DNA of 64,000 bases, from contig NZ_JAENIQ020000002.1 of the NCBI RefSeq assembly GCF_016595275.2, positions 558,001 to 622,000 on the forward strand, written 5' to 3'. The notes below the pieces were generated by a model. The model was given only the letters and a program-made list of their open reading frames with translations. It was not told where the DNA came from and searched no databases. Position numbers and translations under genes: made by a program. Positions 47,520-56,995 of this stretch are shown here, piece by piece (positions within the stretch are counted from its first letter, which is position 1; every line of letters begins with the position of its first letter). The stretch is from Corynebacterium pygosceleis (GTDB taxonomy: Bacteria; Actinomycetota; Actinomycetes; Mycobacteriales; Mycobacteriaceae).

Positions 47520-48051
47520 GTGTGTCTGCCTTCCTGTCCACACTAAAAATGTAAGGACGTCTACGCCCTTCCTAACTTCGCAGACTATCGCATCCGGCCA
47601 TGGAATCCACGCCGTCCGCGTTCGCTGCACCTGCGCGACCTTCGCACGCCTGATAAAACAGTCAGGATTTTACTGCATGCGCCATGGTCAGACCCAACAC
47701 GAACCCCTTTTCCTGTTAGGCAACTCACACAGCGTCATCCTTGTGGATACCCTCAAATGGGCGAATCGGTCGCCCCATCACCACTTGTGTCACCTTGCGC
47801 GTTCAGATGACGTGAATTCTCCACCCCCATCAGGAAACAGGGTTCATCGCCCCCCGCAGCCACCCCCGACCACCATTCCGTCATTCGTCGTCCCCACCCG
47901 GGAGGAACGCGGTGCGGACAGCGACCCGCACCGGCGGGAGTACTGCACGAAACATGTGGCGCCACACCCAAGTACAGTGATCCCAGTGAGTCCGGCGCTT
48001 GCCCCGGACACCCGAATACCCCGGCCCCAACAGGAAGAAGGACAACCGGCA
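47520..48051. other. Divergent promoter region ctaC/ltsA
   Basis: 532 bp. Toward ctaC, TACATT (47553-47548) with a weak TTAGGA 16 nt upstream is a plausible promoter, giving a leader of about 22 nt. A GlxR-like site is at 47714-47729. Toward ltsA, TACAGT at 47973-47978 could be a -10. No gene is supported. Confidence 0.45.
47714..47729. promoter_or_regulatory. GlxR-like site upstream of ctaC-ctaF
   Basis: TGTTA-N6-TCACA has one mismatch to TGTGA-N6-TCACA. It is 195 bp before the ctaC start. GlxR control of ctaCF is known in C. glutamicum. Confidence 0.45.
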
Positions 48052-49974
48052 ATGTGCGGTCTACTTGGAATGCTCACGTCAGGCGGAAACGCCGGAGCAT
48101 ACGTGACAGCTGTCGAGCGGGCACTGCCCTGCATGCGGCACCGCGGCCCGGATGAGGACGGTACCTGGCACGATGGGTCGGCCGTCTTCGGCTTCAACCG
48201 ACTGTCGATCATCGACATCGCGCACTCGCACCAGCCGATCTCCTGGGGGCCGGAGGGCGAGGACGACCGTTACACGATGACCTTCAACGGGGAGATCTAC
48301 AACTATCTCGAGCTACGGAGGGAACTGGAGGACGCGGGTTACTCGTTCGCGACATCCGGCGACGGCGAACCGATCCTGGTCGGGTTCCACCACTGGGGTG
48401 CGGATGTCGTGAACCATCTCCGCGGCATGTTCGCCATCGCCATATGGGACACGGTCGAACACGAACTCTTCCTCGCACGTGACCCCTTCGGCATCAAGCC
48501 CCTCTTCTACGCGACGACCGATCACGGGACGGTGTTCGCCAGCGAGAAGAAGTGCATCCTCGAGATGGGTCCGGCGATCGGTCTGGATCCGGCACTGGAC
48601 GACCGGGCCATCGAACACTACGTCGATCTCCAGTACGTTCCGGAGCCGGAAACCCTCCACACCGGGATCCGACGCCTCGAATCCGGCTGCACCGCGACCG
48701 TGACACCGGGGGGCGAGGTCTCCCAGACCAGATACTTCCGCCCCCAGTTCCCCGCACGCCCCGTCACCAAGGACCGCGAGCAGGACCTGTTCGACCGGAT
48801 CGCCGCAGCCCTCGAGGACTCCGTCGCGAAGCACATGCGTGCGGACGTCACCGTCGGCTCATTCCTGTCCGGGGGAATCGACTCCACCGCCATCGCCGCT
48901 CTGGCGAAGCGACACAACCCGAACCTGCTGACCTTCACCACCGGATTCGAACGGGACGGGTACTCGGAGGTCGATGTCGCCGCGGAATCCGCGGAGGCGA
49001 TCGGGGCGGAGCACATCGTCAAGGTCGTGTCACCGCAGGAGTACGTCGAAGCGGTACCGAAGATCATGTGGTACCTCGACGACCCGGTGGCCGACCCGTC
49101 CCTGGTGCCCCTCTATTTCGTCGCGGCCGAGGCCCGGAAGCACGTCAAGGTCGTCCTCTCCGGGGAGGGCGCGGACGAACTGTTCGGTGGCTACACCATC
49201 TACAGGGAACCTCTGTCACTGGCCCCCTTCGACAGGATCCCCGGGCCGCTGAAGAAGGCTCTGGCGATGTTCTCACGGACCCTGCCGGACGGAATGAAGG
49301 GAAAGTCACTTCTCGAACGCGGGACCACGCCGATGGAGCAGCGGTACTACGGCAACGCGCGCTCCTTCAACTGGGAACAGCTCCGGCGTGTGCTTCCCGA
49401 CGCCCGCCGCGACTGGGATCACACGGACGTCACGGCCCCCATCTACGCGGAGTCAACGCACATGGATCCGGTGGCCCGGATGCAGCACCTCGACCTGTTC
49501 ACCTGGATGCGGGGAGACATCCTCGTCAAGGCCGACAAGATCACCATGGCGAACTCGCTGGAGCTACGCGTCCCGTTCCTCGACCGCGAGGTCTTCGCCG
49601 TCGCCGAAACCATCCCGCACGACCTCAAGATCGCCGAGGGAACGACGAAGTACGCCCTGCGTCGGGCCCTGGAACAGATCGTCCCTCCCCATGTCCTGCA
49701 CCGCAGGAAACTCGGTTTCCCGGTCCCCATGCGGCACTGGCTCGCCGGTGAGGAACTCCACGGCTGGGCACTGGACACCATCAACGCCTCGGGTACGGAG
49801 CACATCTTCAACATCCCCGCTGTCCGTGAGATGCTCGCCGAACACCGCCGAGGAGTCTCCGACCATTCCCGCAGACTGTGGACCGTCCTCGCCTTCATGA
49901 TCTGGCACGGCATCTTCGTCGAGGACCGGATCCACCCCGACATCGAGGAACGCGACTACCCGGTCGAGCTCTGA
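48052..49974 (+). CDS. ltsA: LtsA, glutamine-dependent amidotransferase (asparagine synthetase family)
   Basis: The 640-residue protein has an N-terminal glutaminase domain with nucleophile Cys2 (MCGLLGM) and a synthetase domain with the PP-loop SGGIDST at 273-279. In Corynebacterium, LtsA amidates meso-diaminopimelate in peptidoglycan, and its loss causes lysozyme sensitivity and temperature-sensitive growth; 640 residues is the C. glutamicum length. True AsnB remains possible by sequence alone, but locus and length favour LtsA. The ATG at 48052 follows AAGGA by 9 nt. Long open frame upstream is not coding. Confidence 0.92.
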   Translation: MCGLLGMLTSGGNAGAYVTAVERALPCMRHRGPDEDGTWHDGSAVFGFNRLSIIDIAHSHQPISWGPEGEDDRYTMTFNGEIYNYLELRRELEDAGYSFATSGDGEPILVGFHHWGADVVNHLRGMFAIAIWDTVEHELFLARDPFGIKPLFYATTDHGTVFASEKKCILEMGPAIGLDPALDDRAIEHYVDLQYVPEPETLHTGIRRLESGCTATVTPGGEVSQTRYFRPQFPARPVTKDREQDLFDRIAAALEDSVAKHMRADVTVGSFLSGGIDSTAIAALAKRHNPNLLTFTTGFERDGYSEVDVAAESAEAIGAEHIVKVVSPQEYVEAVPKIMWYLDDPVADPSLVPLYFVAAEARKHVKVVLSGEGADELFGGYTIYREPLSLAPFDRIPGPLKKALAMFSRTLPDGMKGKSLLERGTTPMEQRYYGNARSFNWEQLRRVLPDARRDWDHTDVTAPIYAESTHMDPVARMQHLDLFTWMRGDILVKADKITMANSLELRVPFLDREVFAVAETIPHDLKIAEGTTKYALRRALEQIVPPHVLHRRKLGFPVPMRHWLAGEELHGWALDTINASGTEHIFNIPAVREMLAEHRRGVSDHSRRLWTVLAFMIWHGIFVEDRIHPDIEERDYPVEL

Positions 49975-50050
49975 CACAGCGGCCTCGAAGGAGGACCCCA
50001 CCAGGGCGGTCCCCGGCCCCGTGCCCGGGGACGTCAGCCGCTGCCCCGTC

Positions 50051-50086
50051 GTGCGTTCCCTCCGTCCGGGGACGGAGGGAACGCAC
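50051..50086 (+). terminator. First hairpin after ltsA (alternative structure A)
   Basis: A perfect 16-bp stem (50051-50066 with 50071-50086) with a CGGG loop. Its 3' arm overlaps the 5' arm of the next hairpin by nine bases (50078-50086), so both cannot form at once. Confidence 0.7.
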
Positions 50087-50140
50087 AGAGAACGCCCCCG
50101 ACCCGGAAACAACGGGTCGGGGGCGTTCTCTGTGCGTTCC
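50078..50140. terminator. Second hairpin between ltsA and erpA (alternative structure B)
   Basis: A perfect 28-bp stem (50078-50105 with 50113-50140) with a GAAACAA loop, the longest perfect hairpin I noticed in the window. It lies 18 bp beyond the convergent erpA stop and probably ends both transcripts. Confidence 0.85.
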
Positions 50141-50157
50141 CGTGATTGAACCGGGAG

Positions 50158-50502
50158 TCAGTTGAATGAGTCCCCGCAGGCGCACGAGCCGGAGGCGTTC
50201 GGGTTGTCGATGGTGAATCCCTGGGACTCGATCGTGTCGGCGAAGTCGATCCGGGCACCGTTGAGGTAGGGCACGCTCATCTTGTCGACGACGAGTCGGA
50301 CACCACCGATGATGTCGACCTTGTCCCCGTCGAGGTCACGGTCATCGAAGTAGAGCTGGTAGCGCAAACCTGCGCAGCCGCCGGGCTGCACGGCGATTCG
50401 CAGGGACAGGTCATCGCGACCCTCCTGATCGAGCAGCGCCTTGGCCTTGGCTGCCGCAGCGTCAGTGAGGATCACACCGGTGCTGGTCTCGGGTGCGGTC
50501 AT
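50158..50502 (-). CDS. erpA: Iron-sulfur cluster insertion protein ErpA/HesB (A-type carrier)
   Basis: Delivers Fe-S clusters to apo-targets. The 114-residue protein has the three conserved cysteines, Cys43 in QPGGCAGLRY and the CAC pair (Cys107, Cys109) near the C-terminus. ATG 50502 has AAGGAGA 8 nt upstream. LipA (three-cysteine auxiliary cluster) and QcrA, both encoded in this window, are potential clients, but no specific partner can be read from the sequence. Confidence 0.93.
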   Translation of the reverse strand: MTAPETSTGVILTDAAAAKAKALLDQEGRDDLSLRIAVQPGGCAGLRYQLYFDDRDLDGDKVDIIGGVRLVVDKMSVPYLNGARIDFADTIESQGFTIDNPNASGSCACGDSFN

Positions 50503-50762
50503 GTCGGTGTCTCTCCTTGATAGGTGGCACCCGTTGCCGGGTGACGTAGAACTCGTGTGCACCACCGTACTACTGCGTCGGGTGCCGGTGCATACGGCGG
50601 GGTACCGCGGGGACGGACGGCACGGCACCCGGGCCGCTGATCCGGGTGCCGCTCCCCCGCACCCTGTCACGCGTCCGTGGCCGTCGATCTCCGGGATCGG
50701 TGGTGTACCCGGTGTCAACGCATCCGGGTCCGCCCGTATTCCCGGTCGCCGAATGGCCCCTG

Positions 50763-50768
50763 TACCCT
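50763..50768 (+). promoter_or_regulatory. -10 box of the DUF3043 gene (leaderless)
   Basis: TACCCT ends 7 nt before the GTG start at 50776. The same hexamer and spacing occur before ilvE. Confidence 0.5.
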
Positions 50769-50775
50769 TGAACGC

Positions 50776-51519
50776 GTGAAACTACCCTGGCAGAAAACCT
50801 CGAGCACCGACGCCGACGGCTCGACGCGGTCCAACCCCACCGGGGCGGGTTCCGCCGACGGGCACGGCACATCCCCGTCCTCCTCAGACTCCGGTTCCGA
50901 ACATTCCGCGCTCCCCAAGGGGTACACGCCCCCCAAGGGGCGCCCGACGCCGAAGCGCAGGGAGGTTGAACGCGAGAAGGGCATCATCCGGGAATCCCCG
51001 GACACCCCGCAGACGCTCCGGCAGATGCGGGAACGGAAGAAGGCCCTGAAGGCCTCGATGTCGAAGGAAGAGTACAAGGCGTACAAGAAGCGTGAGCGTG
51101 ACGAGCGTGCCGCCCGGAGACGCGAGGTCCAGAAGCACATCGATGCCGGCGACGACCGTTATCTCCAGGACCGTGACAAGGGCGACGAACGACGTTTCGC
51201 ACGGGACTGGGTGGACAGTCACCGTTTCCTCAACTCGATGTTCATGCCCGTGGCGCTGGTTCTCCTCGTGGTGATGTTCACCTCCCAGTACTATCCCGCA
51301 CTAGCGAACGTGCTCTCACTGCTCGCCATGGGCGTGATCCTGATGTTCTTCATCGAGGGTTTCATCATCGGCCGCCGGGTCAACCGCGCCACCAGGGAGC
51401 GTTTCCCGGGTAGCACCGCGCCCGGCGCATCCCTCGGTTTCTACGCCTACACGCGTTCGACGCAACCGAGGAAACTGCGCAGCCCGAAGCCGCGCGTCAA
51501 CGTCGGCGACGAAATCTGA
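50776..51519 (+). CDS. DUF3043 family membrane protein
   Basis: The 247-residue protein has a charged, Ser/Gly-rich N-terminal half with SKEEYKAYKKRERDERAARRREVQ and RFARDWVDSHR. Two membrane helices (about 158-195) and a basic tail (RKLRSPKPRVNVGDEI) follow. This is the DUF3043 pattern (Rv2206 in M. tuberculosis), always near cobT-cobS or erpA in this locus. The function is unknown. The GTG start is probably leaderless. cobU starts 14 nt after the stop. Confidence 0.85.
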   Translation: MKLPWQKTSSTDADGSTRSNPTGAGSADGHGTSPSSSDSGSEHSALPKGYTPPKGRPTPKRREVEREKGIIRESPDTPQTLRQMRERKKALKASMSKEEYKAYKKRERDERAARRREVQKHIDAGDDRYLQDRDKGDERRFARDWVDSHRFLNSMFMPVALVLLVVMFTSQYYPALANVLSLLAMGVILMFFIEGFIIGRRVNRATRERFPGSTAPGASLGFYAYTRSTQPRKLRSPKPRVNVGDEI

Positions 51520-51533
51520 CGGGGCGGCGCGCC

Positions 51534-52061
51534 GTGCGTACGCTCGTTCTCGGGGGAGCGCGATCGGGTAAGTCCGCTCACGCGGAGGGTCTGGTGCCGG
51601 ATGACGCCGCCGGGGTGACCTATGTGGCGACCGCACGTCCCTTTCCCGGTGACCGGGACTTCTCGGAGCGGATCCGGGAACACGTGGAACGACGCCCGGC
51701 GCACTGGCGCACCGTGGACACCGTTGACGCGGTCGATGTCCTGACGGATCCCCCTCCGGGGTGGATCATCGTCGACGACGTGGGAACCTGGTTGACGCAC
51801 ACCATCGACGCCGCGGACGCCTGGGAGGCACCCCGTGGCACAGTCTCACCGCGGTGCCGGGACCTGGTGTCCGCGGTGGACCGGCTACCGGACGGCTCTG
51901 ACCTCGTACTCGTGTCACCCGAGGTCGGGATGGGCGTCATCCCGGAGCATCGTTCAGCCCGGTTGTTCCGGGACGAGATCGGAAAACTGAACGGTGAACT
52001 CGCCCGGGTCTGCGACCGGACCGTGCTGGTGGTCGCCGGGATCCCGCTAGTCTTGGGGTGA
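51534..52061 (+). CDS. cobU: Adenosylcobinamide kinase / guanylyltransferase CobU
   Basis: Bifunctional enzyme that phosphorylates and guanylylates adenosylcobinamide in cobalamin nucleotide-loop assembly. The 175-residue protein has the P-loop GGARSGKS at 7-14, a YVATARPF segment and the end motif DRTVLVVAGIP. The active-site histidine is expected in the region IREHVERR. It is followed by cobT (99 bp) and cobS, the other two nucleotide-loop genes. Confidence 0.92.
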   Translation: MRTLVLGGARSGKSAHAEGLVPDDAAGVTYVATARPFPGDRDFSERIREHVERRPAHWRTVDTVDAVDVLTDPPPGWIIVDDVGTWLTHTIDAADAWEAPRGTVSPRCRDLVSAVDRLPDGSDLVLVSPEVGMGVIPEHRSARLFRDEIGKLNGELARVCDRTVLVVAGIPLVLG

Positions 52062-52160
52062 AGGGCGCGGGCGGTCCCACCGTGGAACCGGGACACCCCG
52101 GAGACAGTTCCGCCTCCCCCTCCCCACCGTTTCACCATGCCCGCACGAGGAGACACCCCA

Positions 52161-53204
52161 ATGACCGGAACCCCGCTCTTTCCACCGGTGAGTCCACCTG
52201 ACGCAGAAAGCCGTGCCACGGCTTTCAGTCATCAGCTGACGCTCACGAAGCCCGGTGGCTCCCTCGGACGTCTCGAGGAGATCGGGGCATGGCTCGCGGC
52301 GTGCCAGGGGTGCTGTCCCCCGGACCGGATCACCGATCCTTCGGTCGTCGTGTTCGCGGGTGACCACGGTGTCGCGGCACACGGTGTCTCCGCGTTCCCC
52401 GCGGAGGTTTCTCTCCAGATGGCGCAGAACATCGGGGAGACGGGGGGCGCCGGGGTGAATGTACTGGCCCGTGCCGCAGGAGCCCGTGTCCGCGTCGCCG
52501 ATGTGTCGCTCGACCATGACGCGGACGGCCCGGACAGGGTCCGGCGGAGCTGCGGAGCCATCGATGTCGAGGACGCGATGACCGCCACGGAGACGGCGCA
52601 GGCGATTCAGGTGGGGACACGGATCGCCGACCGGGAGATCGATTCCGGCGCGGATCTGCTCATCGCGGGTGATCTGGGTATCGGCAACACCACTCCGTCC
52701 GCCGTGTTGATCGGGTTGGCCACCGGCACGGAGCCGGTCGTCGTGGTCGGACGTGGCAGCGGTATCGACGACGAGGGCTGGAAACGGAAGACGGCCGCCG
52801 TACGGGACGCGATGTTCCGGGCCCGTGACCTCAAACATGACCCGGTTGCGGTTCTGCGCGCCGTGTCATCACCCGACATCACGGCGATGGCCGGTTTCCT
52901 CGCCCAGGCCGCCGTCCGACGGACCCCGGTGATTCTCGATGGTGTCGTGGTGACGGCCGCGGCACTGTGGGCGGAACGTCTCGCACCCGGGGCCGCGGAG
53001 TGGTGGATGGCCGGCCACCGCAGCGTCGAGCCCGCACACGGTATCGCACTCGCGCATCTGGGCAAACAGCCGATCCTGGACCTGGGGATGCGTCTCGGGG
53101 AAGGATCCGGGGCCGCTGCGGCACTGCCGTTGGTACGGGTCGCGGTCGATGTGATGCGGGACATGACGACGTTCGAGTCGGCCGGTGTCTCCGGTGCGAA
53201 CTGA
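52161..53204 (+). CDS. cobT: Nicotinate-nucleotide--dimethylbenzimidazole phosphoribosyltransferase CobT
   Basis: Makes alpha-ribazole phosphate for cobalamin. The 347 residues start at ATG 52161, with AGGAG 8 nt upstream; the in-frame ATG 24 nt earlier has no site. Family features are [44 protein letters not shown] and the catalytic-Glu segment RLGEGSGAA near the end. cobS starts 2 nt after the stop. Confidence 0.95.
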   Translation: MTGTPLFPPVSPPDAESRATAFSHQLTLTKPGGSLGRLEEIGAWLAACQGCCPPDRITDPSVVVFAGDHGVAAHGVSAFPAEVSLQMAQNIGETGGAGVNVLARAAGARVRVADVSLDHDADGPDRVRRSCGAIDVEDAMTATETAQAIQVGTRIADREIDSGADLLIAGDLGIGNTTPSAVLIGLATGTEPVVVVGRGSGIDDEGWKRKTAAVRDAMFRARDLKHDPVAVLRAVSSPDITAMAGFLAQAAVRRTPVILDGVVVTAAALWAERLAPGAAEWWMAGHRSVEPAHGIALAHLGKQPILDLGMRLGEGSGAAAALPLVRVAVDVMRDMTTFESAGVSGAN

Positions 53205-53206
53205 CC

Positions 53207-54055
53207 GTGTCGGGTAAAGCGGTCGGGACCACCGGTGAACACGGTCCCGCGGTGCGGGAGGGTCTGTCGACGGCGTTGAGCTGGCTGACGGTGCTGCCGT
53301 TCAGAGGGGCGGAGGTCTTCGACCGGACGACCGGAAGACGTGCGATGGCGGCGCTCCCCGTCCCCGGTCTGATCCTGGGACTGACGGCCGCCGTCCTCGC
53401 TGTCGTGTGCCACCGGGTGGGATTCAGCCCGGTGCTCACCGCCGTCCTGTGCGTCGTGTCCTGGGAGCTGCTGACCCGGATGATGCACCTGGACGGTCTC
53501 GCGGATGTCGGGGACGCGCTGGGGTCCTACGCCGCACCGGAACGGGCCAGGGAGATCATCGCGGACCGCTACACGGGTGCACTGGGCATGGGCGCGGTGC
53601 TCCTGGCGCTCGGGCTCCAGGTCGCGGTCCTGTCCGACCTCATCGCTCTTCCCCACCCCGGCGCCGGGCCACTGGTCACAGCTGTGCTCCCGGCGCTGTC
53701 CAGGATGTCGGCGATGGTGGGGTGCAGCCGGTTGTTCCGACCGTTCTCCACAACCGGATTCGGTGCGCTGATCATCGGCACCGTTCCCCTGCGGTGGATC
53801 ATCTTCTGGTGGGTGGGCCTCACCGCCGCCACCGGGGTCGCCGGTGCGGTTCTTCTCCCCGGGGGGATCGCCCGGGCGGTCACCGCCGGGGTGGCTGCAG
53901 GAGGTGCCGGGGGCGCGCTGTTCGCGTGGTCCTTCGCCCGGCACCTGAGTCGCCGCCTCGGCGGATTGAACGGGGACTGCATGGGTGCGCTGATCGAACT
54001 GACCACGGCGGTGTGTGGTCTGACCACGCTCGCCGTCGTGCTGTGGCTGCCGTGA
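53207..54055 (+). CDS. cobS: Adenosylcobinamide-GDP ribazoletransferase CobS (cobalamin synthase)
   Basis: Integral membrane enzyme joining adenosylcobinamide-GDP and alpha-ribazole. The 282-residue protein has about seven membrane segments and the Asp-rich site HLDGLADVGDALGSY, followed by IIADRYTGALG. The GTG start at 53207 follows the cobT stop by 2 nt. The three genes form a salvage module; no corrin-ring genes are in this window. Confidence 0.94.
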   Translation: MSGKAVGTTGEHGPAVREGLSTALSWLTVLPFRGAEVFDRTTGRRAMAALPVPGLILGLTAAVLAVVCHRVGFSPVLTAVLCVVSWELLTRMMHLDGLADVGDALGSYAAPERAREIIADRYTGALGMGAVLLALGLQVAVLSDLIALPHPGAGPLVTAVLPALSRMSAMVGCSRLFRPFSTTGFGALIIGTVPLRWIIFWWVGLTAATGVAGAVLLPGGIARAVTAGVAAGGAGGALFAWSFARHLSRRLGGLNGDCMGALIELTTAVCGLTTLAVVLWLP

Positions 54056-54104
54056 GGGACATCCAGCGCACCCGCACCGTCGAGACGAACGAGCGGAGCA
54101 GCAT

Positions 54105-55223
54105 CTAGTCGACGAGCGTGTGCAGCCAGCCGTGGGTGTCCTCGACCTCCCCCTTCTGGATGCCGGTGAGGATCGCCCTCAGCTTCATCGTGATGTCGCC
54201 GGATCCGCCGTCCGCTATGTCGAAGTCCCCCTGCGCACTCTTCACGTGGCCGACCGGGGTGATCACGGCCGCGGTTCCGCAGGCGAACACCTCCTTGAGC
54301 TCACCGGAGGCCGCATCGTTGCGCCACTGCTCCGTGGAGATACGGAACTCCTCGGTGCGGTAGCCCTGATCCTTCGCAACCTGGAGCAGGGAACGCCGGG
54401 TGACGCCCGGGAGCAGTGAACCGGAGAGCGCCGGGGTGGCGACGGTGATGTCACCGGGTTCGGTCGCGCCGTCCGCACCGTAGACGAAGAAGAGGTTCAT
54501 GCCCCCCATCTCCTCCACGTAGGAGTGCTCGATGGCGTCGAGCCACACGACCTGGTCGCAGCCCTTCTCCGCGGCCTGTGCCTGTGCCTGGAGGGAGGCG
54601 GCGTAGTTGCCGGCGAACTTCGCCGCCCCGGTGCCACCGGGGCAGGCCCGGACGAAGTCCTCGCACAGCCAGACGGAGACGGGGTTGACGCCGCCGCTGA
54701 AGTACGCGCCGGCGGGTGAGGCGATGACGGCGTAGGTGTAGCTGTCGGAGGGGTGCACACCGAGGGTGCTCTCGGTCGCGATCATGAAGGGGCGGAGGTA
54801 CAGGGATTCCTCCCCTCCGGCGGCGGGAACCCAGTCGCGGTCGATGTCGACCAGCTGGCGGATGGATTCGACGAACAGCTCGACCGGCAGTTCCGGCATG
54901 GCCATCCGGGCGGCGGACTGCTGCAGTCGCACACCGTTTTCCTCCGGTCGGAACGTACGGATCGAGCCGTCGGCGTGCCGGTAGGCCTTGAGCCCCTCGA
55001 AGATCGCCTGCCCGTAGTGCAGGACGGAGGTTGAGGGATCGAGGGTCAGCGGGCCGTAGGGACGGACGCGGGCATCGTGCCAGCCCCTGTCGGCGCTCCA
55101 CTCGATGGTGACCATGTGGTCGGTGAAGTAGCGTCCGAATCCGGGGGCGGCGAGGATCTCGGCACGGCGTTCGGCACTGGTCGGATTATCGGTCGGGGTC
55201 ACGTCGAATGTCAGGGAGTTCAT
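54105..55223 (-). CDS. ilvE: Branched-chain amino acid aminotransferase IlvE
   Basis: PLP enzyme of fold type IV interconverting branched-chain 2-oxo acids and amino acids. The 372-residue protein has the PLP lysine Lys202 in [24 protein letters not shown], and a C-terminal [10 protein letters not shown] motif. The ATG at 55223 is preceded 7 nt upstream by TACCCT, so translation is probably leaderless; a longer in-frame start is not needed. Confidence 0.95.
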   Translation of the reverse strand: MNSLTFDVTPTDNPTSAERRAEILAAPGFGRYFTDHMVTIEWSADRGWHDARVRPYGPLTLDPSTSVLHYGQAIFEGLKAYRHADGSIRTFRPEENGVRLQQSAARMAMPELPVELFVESIRQLVDIDRDWVPAAGGEESLYLRPFMIATESTLGVHPSDSYTYAVIASPAGAYFSGGVNPVSVWLCEDFVRACPGGTGAAKFAGNYAASLQAQAQAAEKGCDQVVWLDAIEHSYVEEMGGMNLFFVYGADGATEPGDITVATPALSGSLLPGVTRRSLLQVAKDQGYRTEEFRISTEQWRNDAASGELKEVFACGTAAVITPVGHVKSAQGDFDIADGGSGDITMKLRAILTGIQKGEVEDTHGWLHTLVD

Positions 55224-55230
55224 GCCGATC

Positions 55231-55236
55231 AGGGTA
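55231..55236 (-). promoter_or_regulatory. -10 box of ilvE (leaderless)
   Basis: TACCCT ends 7 nt before the ilvE ATG and no Shine-Dalgarno is present between them. Confidence 0.5.
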
Positions 55237-55411
55237 CACCCGGACTTTCGCGGGAACACAGGGTTCCGCCCCGTCCGGGGATCCCTCACCGGACGGGGCG
55301 GGAGAGGTCGGACTAGGCTGGTTCCGGAACCCGGAGGGGCCGTGGCCCCCGTTGCCGGCCCGACTCCCGGGTGTACCCGTCCGACGACGTCATTTCTGGA
55401 GGAATATCACT

Positions 55412-56905
55412 GTGACTGCCACTTTCACACTTCCCGCCCGGGGCAGTGTCCCTGCACTCGGCCTCGCGAAAAAGATCCCCGATGACACCGATGCACTGCT
55501 CGTCGCTGTTTTCGAGGGCGAGGAGGGACTTGAGCTGGCGGCCACCGGTCTGTTCGACGATGAGGTCGAGATCGCCGTGTGGCAGCAGCTCACCGCGGTC
55601 GGGGCGACCGGGTCCAGGGAGGAGATCACGAGGGTTCCCGGGCTGAGCGCCACGGGTGTGGGTACCGTCGTCGCCGTCGGTCTCGGAAGGTCCGATGATC
55701 TCGATGACGATGTACTCCGCAGGGCGGCGGGTGTCGCCGCGCGGAGTCTCCGGGGTTTCAACCGGGTCGCCACCTCCATCGGCGCTTTCGGGTTGCGTGC
55801 CGCGGTCGAGGGAATCACCCTCGGTGCCTACGACTACCGTGGCCTGAAGACCGACGAGGTCCCCGCCCGCAAGCGGACCGTCGGCGAGGTCACGTTCCTC
55901 GGCGGTGACAAGAAGGAGTTCGTCGCCGCCCAGATCACCGCGGAGGCGGTGATCCTGGCACGGGATCTCGTCAACACCCCCTCCTCCCACCTCTATCCGG
56001 AGTCCTACGCGGAGATCGCCGCGAGGGAGGCCAAGGAACACGGCGTCAAGGTCGAGATCCTCGATGACCGGCGCCTGCTGAAGGACGGGTACGGCGGCAT
56101 CATGGCGGTGGGCCAGGGCTCGAGCCGCAAACCACGACTGCTGCGCCTGACCTGGTCACCGCGCAAGGCGTCGAAGTCCGTGGCACTCGTCGGTAAGGGC
56201 ATCACGTTCGACACCGGCGGCATCTCCATCAAACCGGCGTCGAACATGGACCACATGATCTCCGACATGGGTGGATCGGCTGCGGTCATCGCCTCCGCCA
56301 TCGCCGCCGCCCGACTGAACCTGCGGGTGAACGTCACCGCGACGGTGCCCCTGGCGGAGAACATGCCCGGCGGGGAGTCCTACCGTCCGGGTGACGTCAT
56401 CACCCACTACGGTGGCACCACGTCGGAGATTCTCAACACGGACGCGGAGGGACGTCTCATTCTCGCCGATGCGATCGTGCGGGCCTGCGAGGACGAGCCC
56501 GACTATCTCATCGAGACCGCGACACTCACCGGCGCACAGTTGGTGGCCCTCGGCGTCCGGACGTCCGGCGTCATGGGGTCGGCGGAATTCCGTGACCGTA
56601 TCGCCGCCCACGGCCGTGCGGTGGGTGAGAACGCGTGGGCCATGCCGATTCCCGAGGATGTCGCGGAGGGGATGAAGTCCACCGTCGCCGATCTCCGGAA
56701 CATCGATCCCTCCCGCCACGGCGGAATGCTGGGGGCCGGACACTACCTCGGCACATTCGTGCCCGAGGGGGTGGAATGGGTTCACATCGACGTCGCCGGC
56801 CCGGCCTTCAACACCTCGGGTGTCTGGGGCTGCACACCGAAACGGGCGACGGGTGTTCCCGTCCGGACGATCGTCGATGCACTCACCGGAATCGCGGGAG
56901 AGTAG
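55412..56905 (+). CDS. pepA: Leucyl aminopeptidase PepA (M17)
   Basis: Hexameric, dinuclear-metal aminopeptidase. The 497-residue protein has GKGITFDTGGISIKP (260s-270s), with metal-binding Lys and Asp, and the M17 signature NTDAEGRL at 342-349. The GTG start at 55412 has GGAGGA about 8 nt upstream; open sequence before it is not coding. It ends at a strong terminator. Confidence 0.96.
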   Translation: MTATFTLPARGSVPALGLAKKIPDDTDALLVAVFEGEEGLELAATGLFDDEVEIAVWQQLTAVGATGSREEITRVPGLSATGVGTVVAVGLGRSDDLDDDVLRRAAGVAARSLRGFNRVATSIGAFGLRAAVEGITLGAYDYRGLKTDEVPARKRTVGEVTFLGGDKKEFVAAQITAEAVILARDLVNTPSSHLYPESYAEIAAREAKEHGVKVEILDDRRLLKDGYGGIMAVGQGSSRKPRLLRLTWSPRKASKSVALVGKGITFDTGGISIKPASNMDHMISDMGGSAAVIASAIAAARLNLRVNVTATVPLAENMPGGESYRPGDVITHYGGTTSEILNTDAEGRLILADAIVRACEDEPDYLIETATLTGAQLVALGVRTSGVMGSAEFRDRIAAHGRAVGENAWAMPIPEDVAEGMKSTVADLRNIDPSRHGGMLGAGHYLGTFVPEGVEWVHIDVAGPAFNTSGVWGCTPKRATGVPVRTIVDALTGIAGE

Positions 56906-56922
56906 GTCCTTCCCGTAGGAAT

Positions 56923-56974
56923 GACACCGGAGGGGCCCGGCCACGGTCGTGTGGCGCCGGGCCCCTCCGGTGTC
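56923..56974. terminator. Terminator between pepA and the 131-residue protein gene
   Basis: A perfect 19-bp stem (56923-56941 with 56956-56974) with a 14-nt loop lies 17 bp after pepA and 21 bp before the convergent stop. Confidence 0.8.
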
Positions 56975-56995
56975 TGCCGGGAAGCTGTGACGGGT

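Noticed and set aside
55266..55301. 13-bp perfect GC hairpin between divergent ilvE and pepA
   Set aside because: It lies downstream of neither gene, has no T tract, and is probably incidental GC symmetry or part of the pepA promoter; no function claimed.
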